Of a DNA stretch of 64,000 nucleotides, positions 34,241 through 42,752 are shown one piece after another; position 1 is the first letter of the stretch; every line of letters starts with the position of its first letter. The DNA is taken from the NCBI GenBank assembly GCA_028287135.1, contig JAQBQE010000067.1:62001-126000 (forward strand). Reading direction: 5' to 3'. The notes under the pieces were generated by a model. That model was not told the DNA's origin, searched no databases, and worked only from the letters and a program-made list of their open reading frames with translations. This DNA comes from Myxococcales bacterium. Lineage in GTDB: Bacteria; Myxococcota_A; Polyangia; Haliangiales; Haliangiaceae. Position numbers and translations under genes: made by a program.

Positions 34241-35486
34241 TCGAGGACGCGACGACGAGTCCCGGATGTGGGCCAGTGGCGGAGGCTGGGAGGAGCCCAG
34301 TCCCCCTGCGAAGCCCGAGAAGGATCCACGGCAGCCAACGCCGCCGGATCCGGCCGAGAAGAAGAAGGGACCGTACGGGCCGCCGAAGCGAACCGGTGAC
34401 ACCGGCGTCGTGTGCGGCAGGTTCCTGCCACTGCATCGAGGACACCAGTACGTGATCGACGTCGCACGGGCGTCGGTCGACACACTGACCGTCCTCGTGT
34501 TCACGCGCACCGGCGATCCGGTCTCCGGTGAGGTGCGCGCGGGATGGATTCGCGAGCTCTACCCGGACGTCACGGTCGTCGAGGTCCCGGTCACCGCAGC
34601 CCCCGAGAATCCCGAGTACGCGAGCAGGTTGATCGAGCTGCTCCGGCTCCACGCCGGGCGTCCGAGCTACTTCTTCGGATCCGAGCTGTCGTACCGGAGC
34701 GCTGCCGATGCGCTGCAGGCGACGTTCGTGCCGGTCGATCCTGCACGGATCGCCGTGCCGACCTCGGGCTCCGCCATTCGCACGAACGTGATCGCGAGCT
34801 ACGCGTTCCTCGCGCCGAGTGCGCGGCCGTGGTTCGTGCGCCGGGTCGCCGTGGTCGGTGCGGAGTCGACCGGCAAGTCCACGCTGTGTGCCTGGCTGCG
34901 CGAGCACACCGGCGCCGCCATGGTTCCCGAATGGACGCGGACTCTCGTCGAGGCCGGACGCGGGACGCTGCGGTCAGAGGACGTGCAGCTCGTCGCACGC
35001 AGTCAGATCGCGTCGGAGGACGCGCTGGCACGCCAGGGCACGGGCGGCGTCCTCGTCTGCGACACCGATCTGCACGCGGTGTGGCTGTGGGCGCGGCGTC
35101 TGTTCGACGGCCAGCCGCCTGCGTGGATCCGTCAGGAGATCGACGCGCGGCCGTACGACCTGTATCTGCACTGTGCACCCGACCTCCCGTTCGTCGGAGC
35201 GCGCGAGCGCGATCGCCCGGAGGCGCGCGCCGCGTTCGACCGCGAGCTGACGCGCGAGCTCGAGGGCAAGCACGTCGTCGCGATCCGGGGAACGCGCGAG
35301 CAGCGGTTCGCCGCGGCAGCTGCCGCGCTCGAGACGCTCGCCAGCCCAGGCACGCTGCTCAGCGCGCGAGGAGTGGTTCTGTCGTCAGTGCCGCCGGGTG
35401 GCTGTAGCGCGTCGAGCACGCGAACGGTCGCCGTCCGATCTCACCGGTCCAGTCGAAGTGCTCCCCGCCCAGGCAGCGCAGTGTGA
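34233..35486 (+). CDS. nadR: NadR-type NMN adenylyltransferase / nicotinamide riboside kinase
   Basis: The product has 417 residues. A Pro/Lys-rich leader of about 50 residues precedes the nucleotidyltransferase domain, whose G-R-F-L-P-L-H-R-G-H contains the H-x-G-H site. The kinase domain begins with P-loop G-A-E-S-T-G-K-S-T (about 209-217) and continues with the E-W-T-R and D-T-D-L motifs of ribosylnicotinamide kinases. The enzyme salvages nicotinamide riboside to NMN and NAD. The E. coli N-terminal repressor helix-turn-helix is absent. The last 40 or so codons are Ser/Arg-rich and overlap the convergent methyltransferase gene by 128 bases, so the native C-terminus may be partly a by-product of that overlap. 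ATG 34233 overlaps the previous stop. Confidence 0.88.
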   Translation: MSDRGRDDESRMWASGGGWEEPSPPAKPEKDPRQPTPPDPAEKKKGPYGPPKRTGDTGVVCGRFLPLHRGHQYVIDVARASVDTLTVLVFTRTGDPVSGEVRAGWIRELYPDVTVVEVPVTAAPENPEYASRLIELLRLHAGRPSYFFGSELSYRSAADALQATFVPVDPARIAVPTSGSAIRTNVIASYAFLAPSARPWFVRRVAVVGAESTGKSTLCAWLREHTGAAMVPEWTRTLVEAGRGTLRSEDVQLVARSQIASEDALARQGTGGVLVCDTDLHAVWLWARRLFDGQPPAWIRQEIDARPYDLYLHCAPDLPFVGARERDRPEARAAFDRELTRELEGKHVVAIRGTREQRFAAAAAALETLASPGTLLSARGVVLSSVPPGGCSASSTRTVAVRSHRSSRSAPRPGSAV

Positions 35487-36342
35487 GCCGGATCGGCGTC
35501 CGCGCACGGATCGTGATCGGGCGCTCGAGCGGCAGGAACACCTGGCGCCAGATCGTCGGCGGCTTGCCCGGCGCGGTCGACAGCGTGACACCGCCGCCGA
35601 GGTCCGCGGTGAACCAACCTGCGAACCCATGGACGCGACCAGCGCGCGTGGCGACCACCTCGATCGACGCTTCGACGTCGCCCGTCCACGCCTGCGTCTC
35701 CAGATCGATCGTGTGAAGGGCGGTGCCTGCTGCGAGCAGCGCGCGGGGTGCGAACAGGGTGTTGTAGATGTTCTGGGTGGCGAGCCGGTTCGCGAGCGCC
35801 CAGTCGAGACCGTAGCGACGGCGCGAGAACCCGGTGACGTGCGCGTGGTCGGCAGGGGCCTCCACGGGCGCGGCCACCAGCGTGATCGCGCGTGGGATGA
35901 CGCGGCCGCCGGCGGCGAGGTGGCGCGCGCGGAGCTCGGTCACCGCACGGATCATCGTGCCGCCGATCGCGAACGGGCCCAGGCACTCGGAGATCAGCAC
36001 ATCGATCGGCTCCGGTAACACGACGGTCTTCGAGTGCTGCTCGAGGAACGTGATGCCGTCGATGCCGTTCTCTCGCGCGATCGCGGCCGCGACCCGCACG
36101 ATCGGATCGTGATCGATCGCCCACACGGCGCGTGCACCCGCGCGGCGCGCGGCGATCGCGAGCACGCCCGTGCCCGTGCCGAGGTCGGCCACCGCGTCCC
36201 CGCGTCTGACCACCCGCGCGATCGCGCGCAGGAACGCGGCGGTCCGCACGCGGTCGTCGAGCAGGTAGCGATGATGGCCGACGAGGGGCGCGTACCCGGC
36301 AGCCATCGGCAAGAACGTCGTCGGATGTGGGCCGCGCGCCAT
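35359..36342 (-). CDS. PRMT-like class I methyltransferase
   Basis: The product has 327 residues. SAM-binding motif I is A-D-L-G-T-G-T-G-V-L-A, and I-D-H-D-P supplies the ribose-binding acid. A later V-L-I-S-E-C-L-G-P-F resembles the protein arginine methyltransferase double-E loop start (S-E-W-M-G in eukaryotes), though the second Glu is not obvious. The C-terminal half is a beta barrel with G-E-H-F-D-W-T where PRMTs have T-H-W. It may therefore methylate a protein or small molecule; bacterial PRMT-like enzymes are uncommon. I chose ATG 36342; a longer GTG start at 36384 would overlap the divergent gene. A TACATT box lies eight bases upstream. Confidence 0.75.
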   Translation of the reverse strand: MARGPHPTTFLPMAAGYAPLVGHHRYLLDDRVRTAAFLRAIARVVRRGDAVADLGTGTGVLAIAARRAGARAVWAIDHDPIVRVAAAIARENGIDGITFLEQHSKTVVLPEPIDVLISECLGPFAIGGTMIRAVTELRARHLAAGGRVIPRAITLVAAPVEAPADHAHVTGFSRRRYGLDWALANRLATQNIYNTLFAPRALLAAGTALHTIDLETQAWTGDVEASIEVVATRAGRVHGFAGWFTADLGGGVTLSTAPGKPPTIWRQVFLPLERPITIRARTPIRLTLRCLGGEHFDWTGEIGRRPFACSTRYSHPAALTTEPLLAR

Positions 36343-36350
36343 CGTCGGCC

Positions 36351-36368
36351 AATGTAGCAGGGTAGAAT
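36351..36368. promoter_or_regulatory. Back-to-back -10 boxes of a divergent leaderless pair
   Basis: TACATT on the minus strand (36351-36356) is eight bases before ATG 36342. TAGAAT on the plus strand (36363-36368) is eight bases before GTG 36377. The whole gap is 34 bases, so the two transcripts would start almost at their start codons and their -35 regions would overlap. Confidence 0.35.
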
Positions 36369-36376
36369 CGTGAGCC

Positions 36377-37324
36377 GTGACCATGCGCGCCGACGAGATC
36401 GCGGCGTCGTATCAGCGGCTCGCGGCTGCGATCGGCGCCGATGCGCGGGACGTGGACGTGGTTCGCGAGCTCGCGATCCGTTGTGGCTGGGGAGCTCGGT
36501 CGACCGCGGCGCCACTGTTGCCATCGGGCATGAGCCACGGCGTGCCCTGGGGGCTGTCGATCGCGGCAGGTCAGCCGGAGCTGCGGGTGTTCGTCGAGGC
36601 GCAGGCGGATCCGGCCGGTCCGACGAGCTACTGGGACGCGGCACACGACGTGGTCGCGTTCACGGCAGAGCAGGGCGCGTACGTCGATCACCTGCGCGCG
36701 ATGACACGTGATCTGCATGCGACCGCCGCGATGCCGCTACGGATGTGGCACGCGGTCGCCTTCGATCCGAGGCGACCGGAACGTGCGGCGCGGTGGCACG
36801 CCTACGTGTGCATCCCACCCGCGCGGCCGGAGCTTGCGGCGCTCCTGCTCGAGCGCTGCGGTGTGGAGATGCCGGTGCTGCGACCGCAGGATCGGATCAC
36901 GATCGTGTCCGTCGATCTCGTGGTGCAGGGCCGGATCAAGGCATACGTGTTGATGCCCGACGCGCCACTCGACGCCGTCGCCGCGCTCCACGATCGCGCA
37001 GAGGCGGCGGTGCCCGGCGACGTCGCACAGTTCGGCACCGCGATGCTCGGTGACGTGCGACCGATCTGGTGGCTTGCGTGTCTCGGGTTCGCCACAGGCG
37101 CTCGAGCGCCGGCGACGTGCGCGCTCCACTTCGGCGTACCCCGGCACGTCGACGAGCCCACGGCACGATCGCGGATCCGCGCGCTGCTCGATCGCTGCGG
37201 CCTCGATGCGCACGCATGGCAGCGCGCCGCCGACGCGCTCGGGGCCCATCACTTCGTGTCGTTCCAGCGGCTCGCAGGCGCGCCGCGAGTCACCACGTAC
37301 TTCCTGCCGGAGGTGGTACGGTGA
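36377..37324 (+). CDS. Putative ABBA-fold prenyltransferase (DMATS-like)
   Basis: The product has 315 residues. The N-terminal G-V-P-W-G-L-S-I-A-A-G-Q-P-E-L-R-V-F-V-E resembles the P-F-E-x-S-x-x-F-x-x-x-x-P-x-L-R-x-x-x-E segment of DMATS and cyanobactin prenyltransferases. The alternating R-I-K-A-Y-V-L, C-A-L-H-F-G-V and final P-R-V-T-T-Y-F-L-P-E-V pattern fits their ten-stranded ABBA barrel, in which basic and tyrosine residues hold the diphosphate. Length fits the small bacterial members. It is cytosolic. Such enzymes attach dimethylallyl or longer prenyl groups to aromatic rings. The next gene, overlapping by GTGA, is a P450, a usual tailoring partner. Identification is by pattern only. 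GTG 36377 and ATG 36383 are both possible starts. Confidence 0.5.
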   Translation: MTMRADEIAASYQRLAAAIGADARDVDVVRELAIRCGWGARSTAAPLLPSGMSHGVPWGLSIAAGQPELRVFVEAQADPAGPTSYWDAAHDVVAFTAEQGAYVDHLRAMTRDLHATAAMPLRMWHAVAFDPRRPERAARWHAYVCIPPARPELAALLLERCGVEMPVLRPQDRITIVSVDLVVQGRIKAYVLMPDAPLDAVAALHDRAEAAVPGDVAQFGTAMLGDVRPIWWLACLGFATGARAPATCALHFGVPRHVDEPTARSRIRALLDRCGLDAHAWQRAADALGAHHFVSFQRLAGAPRVTTYFLPEVVR

Positions 37325-38481
37325 CCGACCTCCTCGATCCTGCGCTGCACGCCAGCGGCGAGATCATGGAGGTGTTCCGGACGCTGCGCGCGTCCTCACC
37401 GGTGGCGTGGTGCGTGGGGCGTCGCGGTCCTGGCTACTGGGCGATCACCGGGCATCCCGAGCTGGTCGAGGCGGCCCGCGACGTCGAGACGTTCTCGTCG
37501 TTCTGGGGAACCCGGCCGGAGGTGGTCCGTCCCGAGGGATCCGCGCGTCCGCTCCACAACCTCGACCCGCCCGAGCACGGCGCGTTGCGTGCGGTGGCCG
37601 CGCGCGCGGTGACGACCGCCGCGATCGATGCGCTCGGCCGGCAGATCGATGCGATCGTGACGGAGACCGTGGAGCGACTGATTCACCTTGGTGGTGGTGA
37701 CGTCGTCACGGACATCGCAGAGCCGATCGTCATGCGCGTGTTTGCGGCGTGGATCGGCATGGCGCCCGAGGTAGCTCCTGCGCTGCTCGGCTGCGTCACC
37801 GCGGTGCACTCCGCGGGGGCCGCGCTGCTCGACCTCGCGAAGGACGATCCACGACGACCCGAGCGGGTGGCGGTGGCGCGGCGTGCGACCGAGGCGATGG
37901 CCGCGCTGGTCCAGCGCACGCTCGACGCAGCCCCCGCTGGCTCGGCGTTCGCGCAGCTCCACGCGCTGTCTCCGATGGAGGCGGTCCGGCTCGGTGCACT
38001 GTTCGTCGAGGCGGGCATGCCGACGCTGATCGATGCGCTCGGGAGCGGGGTCGTCGATCTGATCGAGCATCCGCTCGTCCGCATCGACGAAGATCTGCCG
38101 TCTGCGATCGAGGAGCTGTTGCGCCGGGCCTCGCCGATCGCGCAGTTCGCGCGGCTCGCGACGCGGCGGATCGTCCTCGCGGGCGAGACGATCGAGGCGG
38201 GCGATCAGATCGTGCTGTGGTTCGCGTCGGCGAATCGCGACGAGCGGGTGTTTCCGGATCCGGACGCGTTCGTCCTGCGACGCACGCCGAACCCGCATGT
38301 CGCGTTCGGGGTCGGACCTCATCGCTGTATCGGTGCAGCGCTCGGACGCCGGGTGCTGCGCAGCTTCTTCGCGGCGTGGCCCGCGGACCGGGTCCGTGCG
38401 GCGGGGCCGTTCGAGCGTCGCGCGTCGAGCTACCTGCACGGTTACGCCCGCGCACCGATCGCGCTGCGGCCGGTCGACTAG
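37321..38481 (+). CDS. Cytochrome P450
   Basis: The product has 386 residues, the size of a soluble bacterial P450. The haem-binding loop F-G-V-G-P-H-R-C-I-G has Cys336 as thiolate ligand. The K-helix E-x-x-R is present in E-E-L-L-R. The I-helix reads A-G-M-P-T-L, where most P450s have A-G-x-(D/E)-T: Thr is kept but the acidic residue is Pro, which may alter oxygen activation. It begins at GTG 37321 within the stop of the prenyltransferase-like gene, so they are translated together and probably act on one metabolite. No ferredoxin or reductase gene is adjacent. Confidence 0.93.
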   Translation: MTDLLDPALHASGEIMEVFRTLRASSPVAWCVGRRGPGYWAITGHPELVEAARDVETFSSFWGTRPEVVRPEGSARPLHNLDPPEHGALRAVAARAVTTAAIDALGRQIDAIVTETVERLIHLGGGDVVTDIAEPIVMRVFAAWIGMAPEVAPALLGCVTAVHSAGAALLDLAKDDPRRPERVAVARRATEAMAALVQRTLDAAPAGSAFAQLHALSPMEAVRLGALFVEAGMPTLIDALGSGVVDLIEHPLVRIDEDLPSAIEELLRRASPIAQFARLATRRIVLAGETIEAGDQIVLWFASANRDERVFPDPDAFVLRRTPNPHVAFGVGPHRCIGAALGRRVLRSFFAAWPADRVRAAGPFERRASSYLHGYARAPIALRPVD

Positions 38482-40397
38482 ATCGGCTTCATGCGATCGC
38501 GCGCGACCTCGAGCACCTCGAGCGCACTGTCGACTCGATTGAACGGCGGCATGACGTACGCACCGGCGACGCGCTGCTTGACCGCACCGAGTGCCTCCTG
38601 CGCGATCCGGATCCCCTCGGCACGCGCCGCGGGTCCGCCGCCGACCTTCGCCATCCGCTCACGGTACTCGCTCGGAATCGCCATGCCGGGGACCTCGTTG
38701 TGGAGGAACTCGGCGTTGCGATGCGAGGCGAGCGGCAGGATTCCGACCATCACGGGGAGCCCGAGGGGCTTGCAGTCGTCGAGGAAGCGCTCGAGCGTGC
38801 GCGGGTCGTAGACCGGCTGGGTCATGATCAGCTCGGCGCCCGCGAGCTTCTTCTCCTCGAGCCGGCGCAGCTCGCGATCGCGGTCGTGCGCTGCCGGCTC
38901 GGCACCGGTCGCGAGCAGGAACGACGTCGGCTCGCACTCCTTGCCCGCCGGATCGATGCCCGCATTGAGACCCGCCGCGATCCGCAGCAAGCCGACGGAG
39001 TCGACATCGTAGACCGGCGTCGAGAACGGGTAATCGCCCATCTTCGGCGGGTCGCCCGTGATGATCACGAGGTTGCGCATCCCGAGCGCCTGCGCGCCGA
39101 GCAGGTGCGCGACCAGACCGAGGAAGCTGCGGTCACGCGCGCACACGTGGAGGATGGTCTCCACCGTGGTCTCGACCGTGAGCCGCGCGCATGCGGCGAT
39201 GTTCGCCATCCGGGCCGATGCGCGTGGACCGTCGGCGATGTTGACGATGTCGACACCGCCGGCGAGCAGGTCCGCGACCTGCTGCTTCGTCTTGGTCAGG
39301 TCACTGCCGGGCGGGGACGTCAGCTCGACGGAGACCACGAAGTCGCCGCGCGTCAGGCGAGCGCCGAGCCGGCTGCGATCCGAGAGCGGAACCTTGGCGG
39401 CTGCCGCGGGCTCGTGCGCGCGCGTGGTCTTGATCGAGACCCCAGCGCCGGGTGCGCGCTCGGCGCGCTCGTCGATGTTCTCGCCCCGCAACATGCGGAC
39501 CGCGCCGAGCATCGCCCGTGTGTGGTCCGGGGTCGTGCCGCAGCAGCCGCCGACGAGGCGCACGCCGCTCTTCAGCATCCGGCGCGCGAACACGCCGAAG
39601 TGCTCCGGGTTCGCGACGTACAGCGTGCGTCCCTCGACGGAGGCGGGCAGGCCGGCGTTCGGTTGCGCGATCACGGGCTTGCCACGACCGACCATCCCGA
39701 CCGTGACCTGGTAGAGCTCGGCCGGACCGATGCCACAGTTGGCGCCGATCACGTCCGCGCCGGCAGCGATCAAGCGATCCGCGACCTCGTTCGAGCCGAG
39801 ACCGCCTTCGGCAAGTCCGTGCGCGTCGAACATCATCATCGCGATCACGGGCACGCGTGGGCCGCGCTGCTTCGCGACCTCGATCGCCACCTCGATCTCG
39901 AGGATCGAGCCGAACGTCTCGAGCATGATCGCGTCGACCCCGGCGAGGACGAGCGTGTCGATCTGCTCGGCGAGCGCGAAGCGAGCGGTCTTGCGCTCGG
40001 TCGCACTCGCGATCCCGAAGCGCACACCGGTCGGCCCGACCGCGCCGGCGACGTACGCGCGGTTCACCGCCGCCGAGCGAGCGAGCTCGACGGCAGCGCG
40101 ATTGATCGCAGCCGCAGAATCGGCGAGCCCGTGCTTCGATAGTGCGATCCGGTTGCTGCCGAACGTGTTGGTCTCGATCAGCTCCGCGCCGGCGGCCACG
40201 TAGTCCGCGTGTACCGTGCGGATCAGCTCCGGCTGCGACAGGTTGAGCTCGTCGTAGCTGCGCGTGTGGAGGACGCCGCGCTCGTAGAGCAACGAGCCCA
40301 TCGCACCGTCGAGCAGCAGCGGGCCTTCGGCGATCGCCTGGGCGAGCGTCGGCCGCGTGGGACCGAGTGCTGCGACCGAGGTTCGCTGCGTGGTCAC
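38478..40397 (-). CDS. Homocysteine S-methyltransferase / methylenetetrahydrofolate reductase fusion
   Basis: The product has 639 residues. The first half is a homocysteine-binding TIM barrel with L-L-L-D-G-A-M-G, E-T-N-T-F-G-S-N, zinc ligands in G-A-N-C-G-I-G and the C-C pair of G-G-C-C-G-T-T. After a linker the second half is MTHFR, beginning V-S-V-E-L-T-S-P-P-G and including I-T-G-D-P-P-K. There is no cobalamin-binding domain, as in YitJ-type proteins. It links 5,10-methylene-THF reduction to methyl transfer to homocysteine. GTG 40397 overlaps the upstream hydrolase stop (GTGA). Its TAG stop shares the four bases CTAG with the convergent P450 gene. Confidence 0.9.
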   Translation of the reverse strand: MTTQRTSVAALGPTRPTLAQAIAEGPLLLDGAMGSLLYERGVLHTRSYDELNLSQPELIRTVHADYVAAGAELIETNTFGSNRIALSKHGLADSAAAINRAAVELARSAAVNRAYVAGAVGPTGVRFGIASATERKTARFALAEQIDTLVLAGVDAIMLETFGSILEIEVAIEVAKQRGPRVPVIAMMMFDAHGLAEGGLGSNEVADRLIAAGADVIGANCGIGPAELYQVTVGMVGRGKPVIAQPNAGLPASVEGRTLYVANPEHFGVFARRMLKSGVRLVGGCCGTTPDHTRAMLGAVRMLRGENIDERAERAPGAGVSIKTTRAHEPAAAAKVPLSDRSRLGARLTRGDFVVSVELTSPPGSDLTKTKQQVADLLAGGVDIVNIADGPRASARMANIAACARLTVETTVETILHVCARDRSFLGLVAHLLGAQALGMRNLVIITGDPPKMGDYPFSTPVYDVDSVGLLRIAAGLNAGIDPAGKECEPTSFLLATGAEPAAHDRDRELRRLEEKKLAGAELIMTQPVYDPRTLERFLDDCKPLGLPVMVGILPLASHRNAEFLHNEVPGMAIPSEYRERMAKVGGGPAARAEGIRIAQEALGAVKQRVAGAYVMPPFNRVDSALEVLEVARDRMKPI

Positions 40398-41482
40398 GAG
40401 CGGAACTCTCGACCCGAGAGCCCGAGGGCGCCGAGCTGACGTCGAACCTCGCGGAGCGCATCGCCGCGACCGACCTGCGCGAGATGCCCGCCTTCGAACC
40501 ACTGCACGTCGACTCCCCAGTGTGCGGCGAGCGCCTCGGCCTGATCCGGCGGCGTGATCCGGTCGCCTCGTCCCGCGATCACCGCGAGCCGCTCGCGCGG
40601 GACCCGCACGGGGCGCGTGGTCGGTGCGTGGACCGCGAACACCTCTTCCAGAAGCTCCTCGGTGATCCCCGCCTTCGCCGCGCGCAACCGCGTCGGGCTG
40701 TGCTCGCCGTGGCGCCACATCAGGCGTGCCATCGAGACCGCGGGAATCATCGCGACCGCGAAGTCGAGGCCGCCGACCTCCTCGGGACCCGCGATGCTCG
40801 CCCACAGCGATGTCGTGTAACCGCCGAGGGACATCCCGAGCGCGCCGACCGCGGACGACCCGCGCGACCGCAGGAACATCGACAGCCCTCGCAGATCGTG
40901 GATCGCCTGGCCGAACGCTTCGTTCGTGCGCAGCGGGTTCGGCGACGGAAACAGCGCACCCGAGCTACCGATCGTGGTGCCCGGCGCGCGGTCACCATGG
41001 AACGGCAGCACGTACGCGGCGACGTCGAAGCCGTGCCGCAGCCAGTACGGAACCATGAACTGCCGCGCCGTGACCCAGTGATTGCCACCGCCCCAGCCAT
41101 GGAGCAGGACGATCGTCGGCCGCCCGCGATCGCTGGTCCACCATCGCGCGTGGGCGGTCAGGTTCTGGGTGACCCGGAGGTGCAGATCACGCGCGAGCGG
41201 ATGGAACGGCTCGTACTCCGACGGATACGCGAGGTCGACGACGTGCGTGCCGAGCGGACCTTCGCCCTGCGGCGAGACCTTCATGGTGGGCAGGGCGGGG
41301 ACAGGAAAGAACCGGCTCGGCGTGCCGAGGGTGTCGTCGCCGTAGGCGGCCGCGAGCTCGACCAGCCGAGCGCGCGCATCGCCGTGCTCGATCCTGGGCG
41401 TCCCCGGCGCCATCCGGCGCTCCATGAAGCGCACGACGCCGCGGTCGATCACAGCACTGGCCCGCGTGAAGATGCTCGCCAC
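40394..41482 (-). CDS. Alpha/beta hydrolase (dienelactone-hydrolase-like)
   Basis: The product has 362 residues. The fold's landmarks are L-L-H-G-W-G-G-G-N-H-W, the nucleophile elbow G-M-S-L-G-G-Y, an acid likely the Asp of A-G-R-G-D-R-I-T, and a base in E-G-G-H-L. The region between the oxyanion loop and nucleophile is long (P-F-H-G-D-R-A-P). The N-terminal 100 residues are an extra helical segment. No signal peptide. It is likely to hydrolyse an ester or thioester, and its coupling to the homocysteine methyltransferase gene may only reflect operon crowding. GTG start at 41482, with a TAGGTT box eight bases before it. Confidence 0.8.
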   Translation of the reverse strand: MASIFTRASAVIDRGVVRFMERRMAPGTPRIEHGDARARLVELAAAYGDDTLGTPSRFFPVPALPTMKVSPQGEGPLGTHVVDLAYPSEYEPFHPLARDLHLRVTQNLTAHARWWTSDRGRPTIVLLHGWGGGNHWVTARQFMVPYWLRHGFDVAAYVLPFHGDRAPGTTIGSSGALFPSPNPLRTNEAFGQAIHDLRGLSMFLRSRGSSAVGALGMSLGGYTTSLWASIAGPEEVGGLDFAVAMIPAVSMARLMWRHGEHSPTRLRAAKAGITEELLEEVFAVHAPTTRPVRVPRERLAVIAGRGDRITPPDQAEALAAHWGVDVQWFEGGHLAQVGRGDALREVRRQLGALGLSGREFRS

Positions 41483-41490
41483 TTGGGCGA

Positions 41491-41496
41491 AACCTA
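41491..41496 (-). promoter_or_regulatory. Candidate -10 box (TAGGTT) for the hydrolase/MTHFR operon
   Basis: TAGGTT on the minus strand lies eight bases before GTG 41482. Confidence 0.3.
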
Positions 41497-41556
41497 CCGC
41501 AATCCGCCGATGGGCGCCTGCGGGATGATCCCCGGGCAGGTGAATTCAATCCGCGC

Positions 41557-41562
41557 TATCAC
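41557..41562 (+). promoter_or_regulatory. Candidate -10 box (TATCAC) for the lipid operon
   Basis: TATCAC matches four of six bases of TATAAT and ends six bases before ATG 41569. No clear -35 box. Confidence 0.25.
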
Positions 41563-41568
41563 GTCTTC

Positions 41569-42732
41569 ATGACGATGCGCGCCTCCCTGAGCGCCGGCCT
41601 CCTCGCGGCCGGCCTGTTGATCGGCGTCGGTCCGGTCGCCGCCGACACGTTTGGCGGGTTCTCGGGTGTCGACCGGCCGTACCTGGTCAACCAGGACAAG
41701 GTGTGTGCGCCCCTGTCCGTGACGGCCGGCACGGCCACTGGATCCCCTCGCTGCGAGAAGCAGACGGCGGACGTCCTCGCCAAGCTGTCGATCAAGGATC
41801 CGATTCCCCAGCACGGTGCAAAGGCCACGTTCCTCGCGACCGCTGCGAGCCGTACGCTGACCGTCACCCGCAAGACCGGTGACAAGGTCGTCACCTGGGA
41901 CGCCACCGATCCGATCGGCAAGATCGTCGAGGTCTATGCCAGCCAGTACGACGATCGCGTAGCGGTCGCGTACACCGTGCGCCGGATGGGCAAGGACGTC
42001 ACCGACGTCATCGCGTTCGATCTCGGCAAGCCGTCGGTCGCTGCTCCAACATCCGATCCGACGCCGGTCACACCGGGGCCGACCACGGCGCCCGAGGATC
42101 CTGCGGTGACCAAGGCGGTGGCCGCCGCACGCAAGGCGCCGACGGCAAAGGCACTGGCGAGCTGGAAGGCCGTCCTCGCACTCGATCCGACGAGCTCGGA
42201 GGCGCACTACCGGATCGCCAGCGCACAGCTCGCGGCGAAGGCCAAGGCCGACGCGATCGCGACGATCGGAAAGCTCGCCGACTCCACGCGGCCGGATGCG
42301 ATCGAGTGGCTGGTCGAGGCACGGTTCGATCCGGCGTTCGCGTCGCTGCGCGCAGACCCCGCGTTCCGCACCAAGATCGGTCTCGATCGCCGGCCGACCA
42401 CCAGCTACGAGCGGCTGATGGGGTTCGGCGGTCAGTGGGAGCAGACCGGCACGTCGTGCGACAAGCCGGAGGTCCGGTTCACCGCCACGCGCGACCGCGT
42501 GGTCCGGATCCGAGTGAAGTCGCGGTGCGACGGCCAGATCTATGACCTGCCGTTCAAGGGCCAGTGGCGGATCGACGCCGACAAGGTCGTGCTGACGTTC
42601 CCGACCAAGGGCAAGCAGGTCTCCGCCGCCGACGAGGCAGGCTGCACGTTCGAGAGCGCTGGTGACGAGGACTCGCTGCGGTGCTCGCTCGGCCACGACA
42701 TCGACTTCGTCGTGCTACCGACCCGGCGCTGA
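41569..42732 (+). CDS. Secreted TPR-like protein of unknown function
   Basis: The product has 387 residues. A signal peptide with a G-L-L-A-A-G-L-L core is probably cleaved after P-V-A-A-D. The body has a beta-rich N-terminal part (residues 30-150), a Pro/Thr linker, helical TPR-like repeats (A-L-A-S-W-K-A-V-L-A-L-D-P-T-S-S-E-A-H-Y-R), and a C-terminal domain with two cysteine pairs. It begins the gene run that continues 20 bases later. It could be a periplasmic partner of the lipid genes downstream, but no direct link is visible. Confidence 0.75.
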   Translation: MTMRASLSAGLLAAGLLIGVGPVAADTFGGFSGVDRPYLVNQDKVCAPLSVTAGTATGSPRCEKQTADVLAKLSIKDPIPQHGAKATFLATAASRTLTVTRKTGDKVVTWDATDPIGKIVEVYASQYDDRVAVAYTVRRMGKDVTDVIAFDLGKPSVAAPTSDPTPVTPGPTTAPEDPAVTKAVAAARKAPTAKALASWKAVLALDPTSSEAHYRIASAQLAAKAKADAIATIGKLADSTRPDAIEWLVEARFDPAFASLRADPAFRTKIGLDRRPTTSYERLMGFGGQWEQTGTSCDKPEVRFTATRDRVVRIRVKSRCDGQIYDLPFKGQWRIDADKVVLTFPTKGKQVSAADEAGCTFESAGDEDSLRCSLGHDIDFVVLPTRR

Positions 42733-42740
42733 TCCGCTGC

Positions 42741-42746
42741 TAGGAT
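42741..42746 (+). promoter_or_regulatory. Candidate -10 box (TAGGAT) before the flippase-like gene
   Basis: TAGGAT ends six bases before GTG 42753, only eight bases after the previous stop. It may be an internal promoter. Confidence 0.28.
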
Positions 42747-42752
42747 GGGGGC

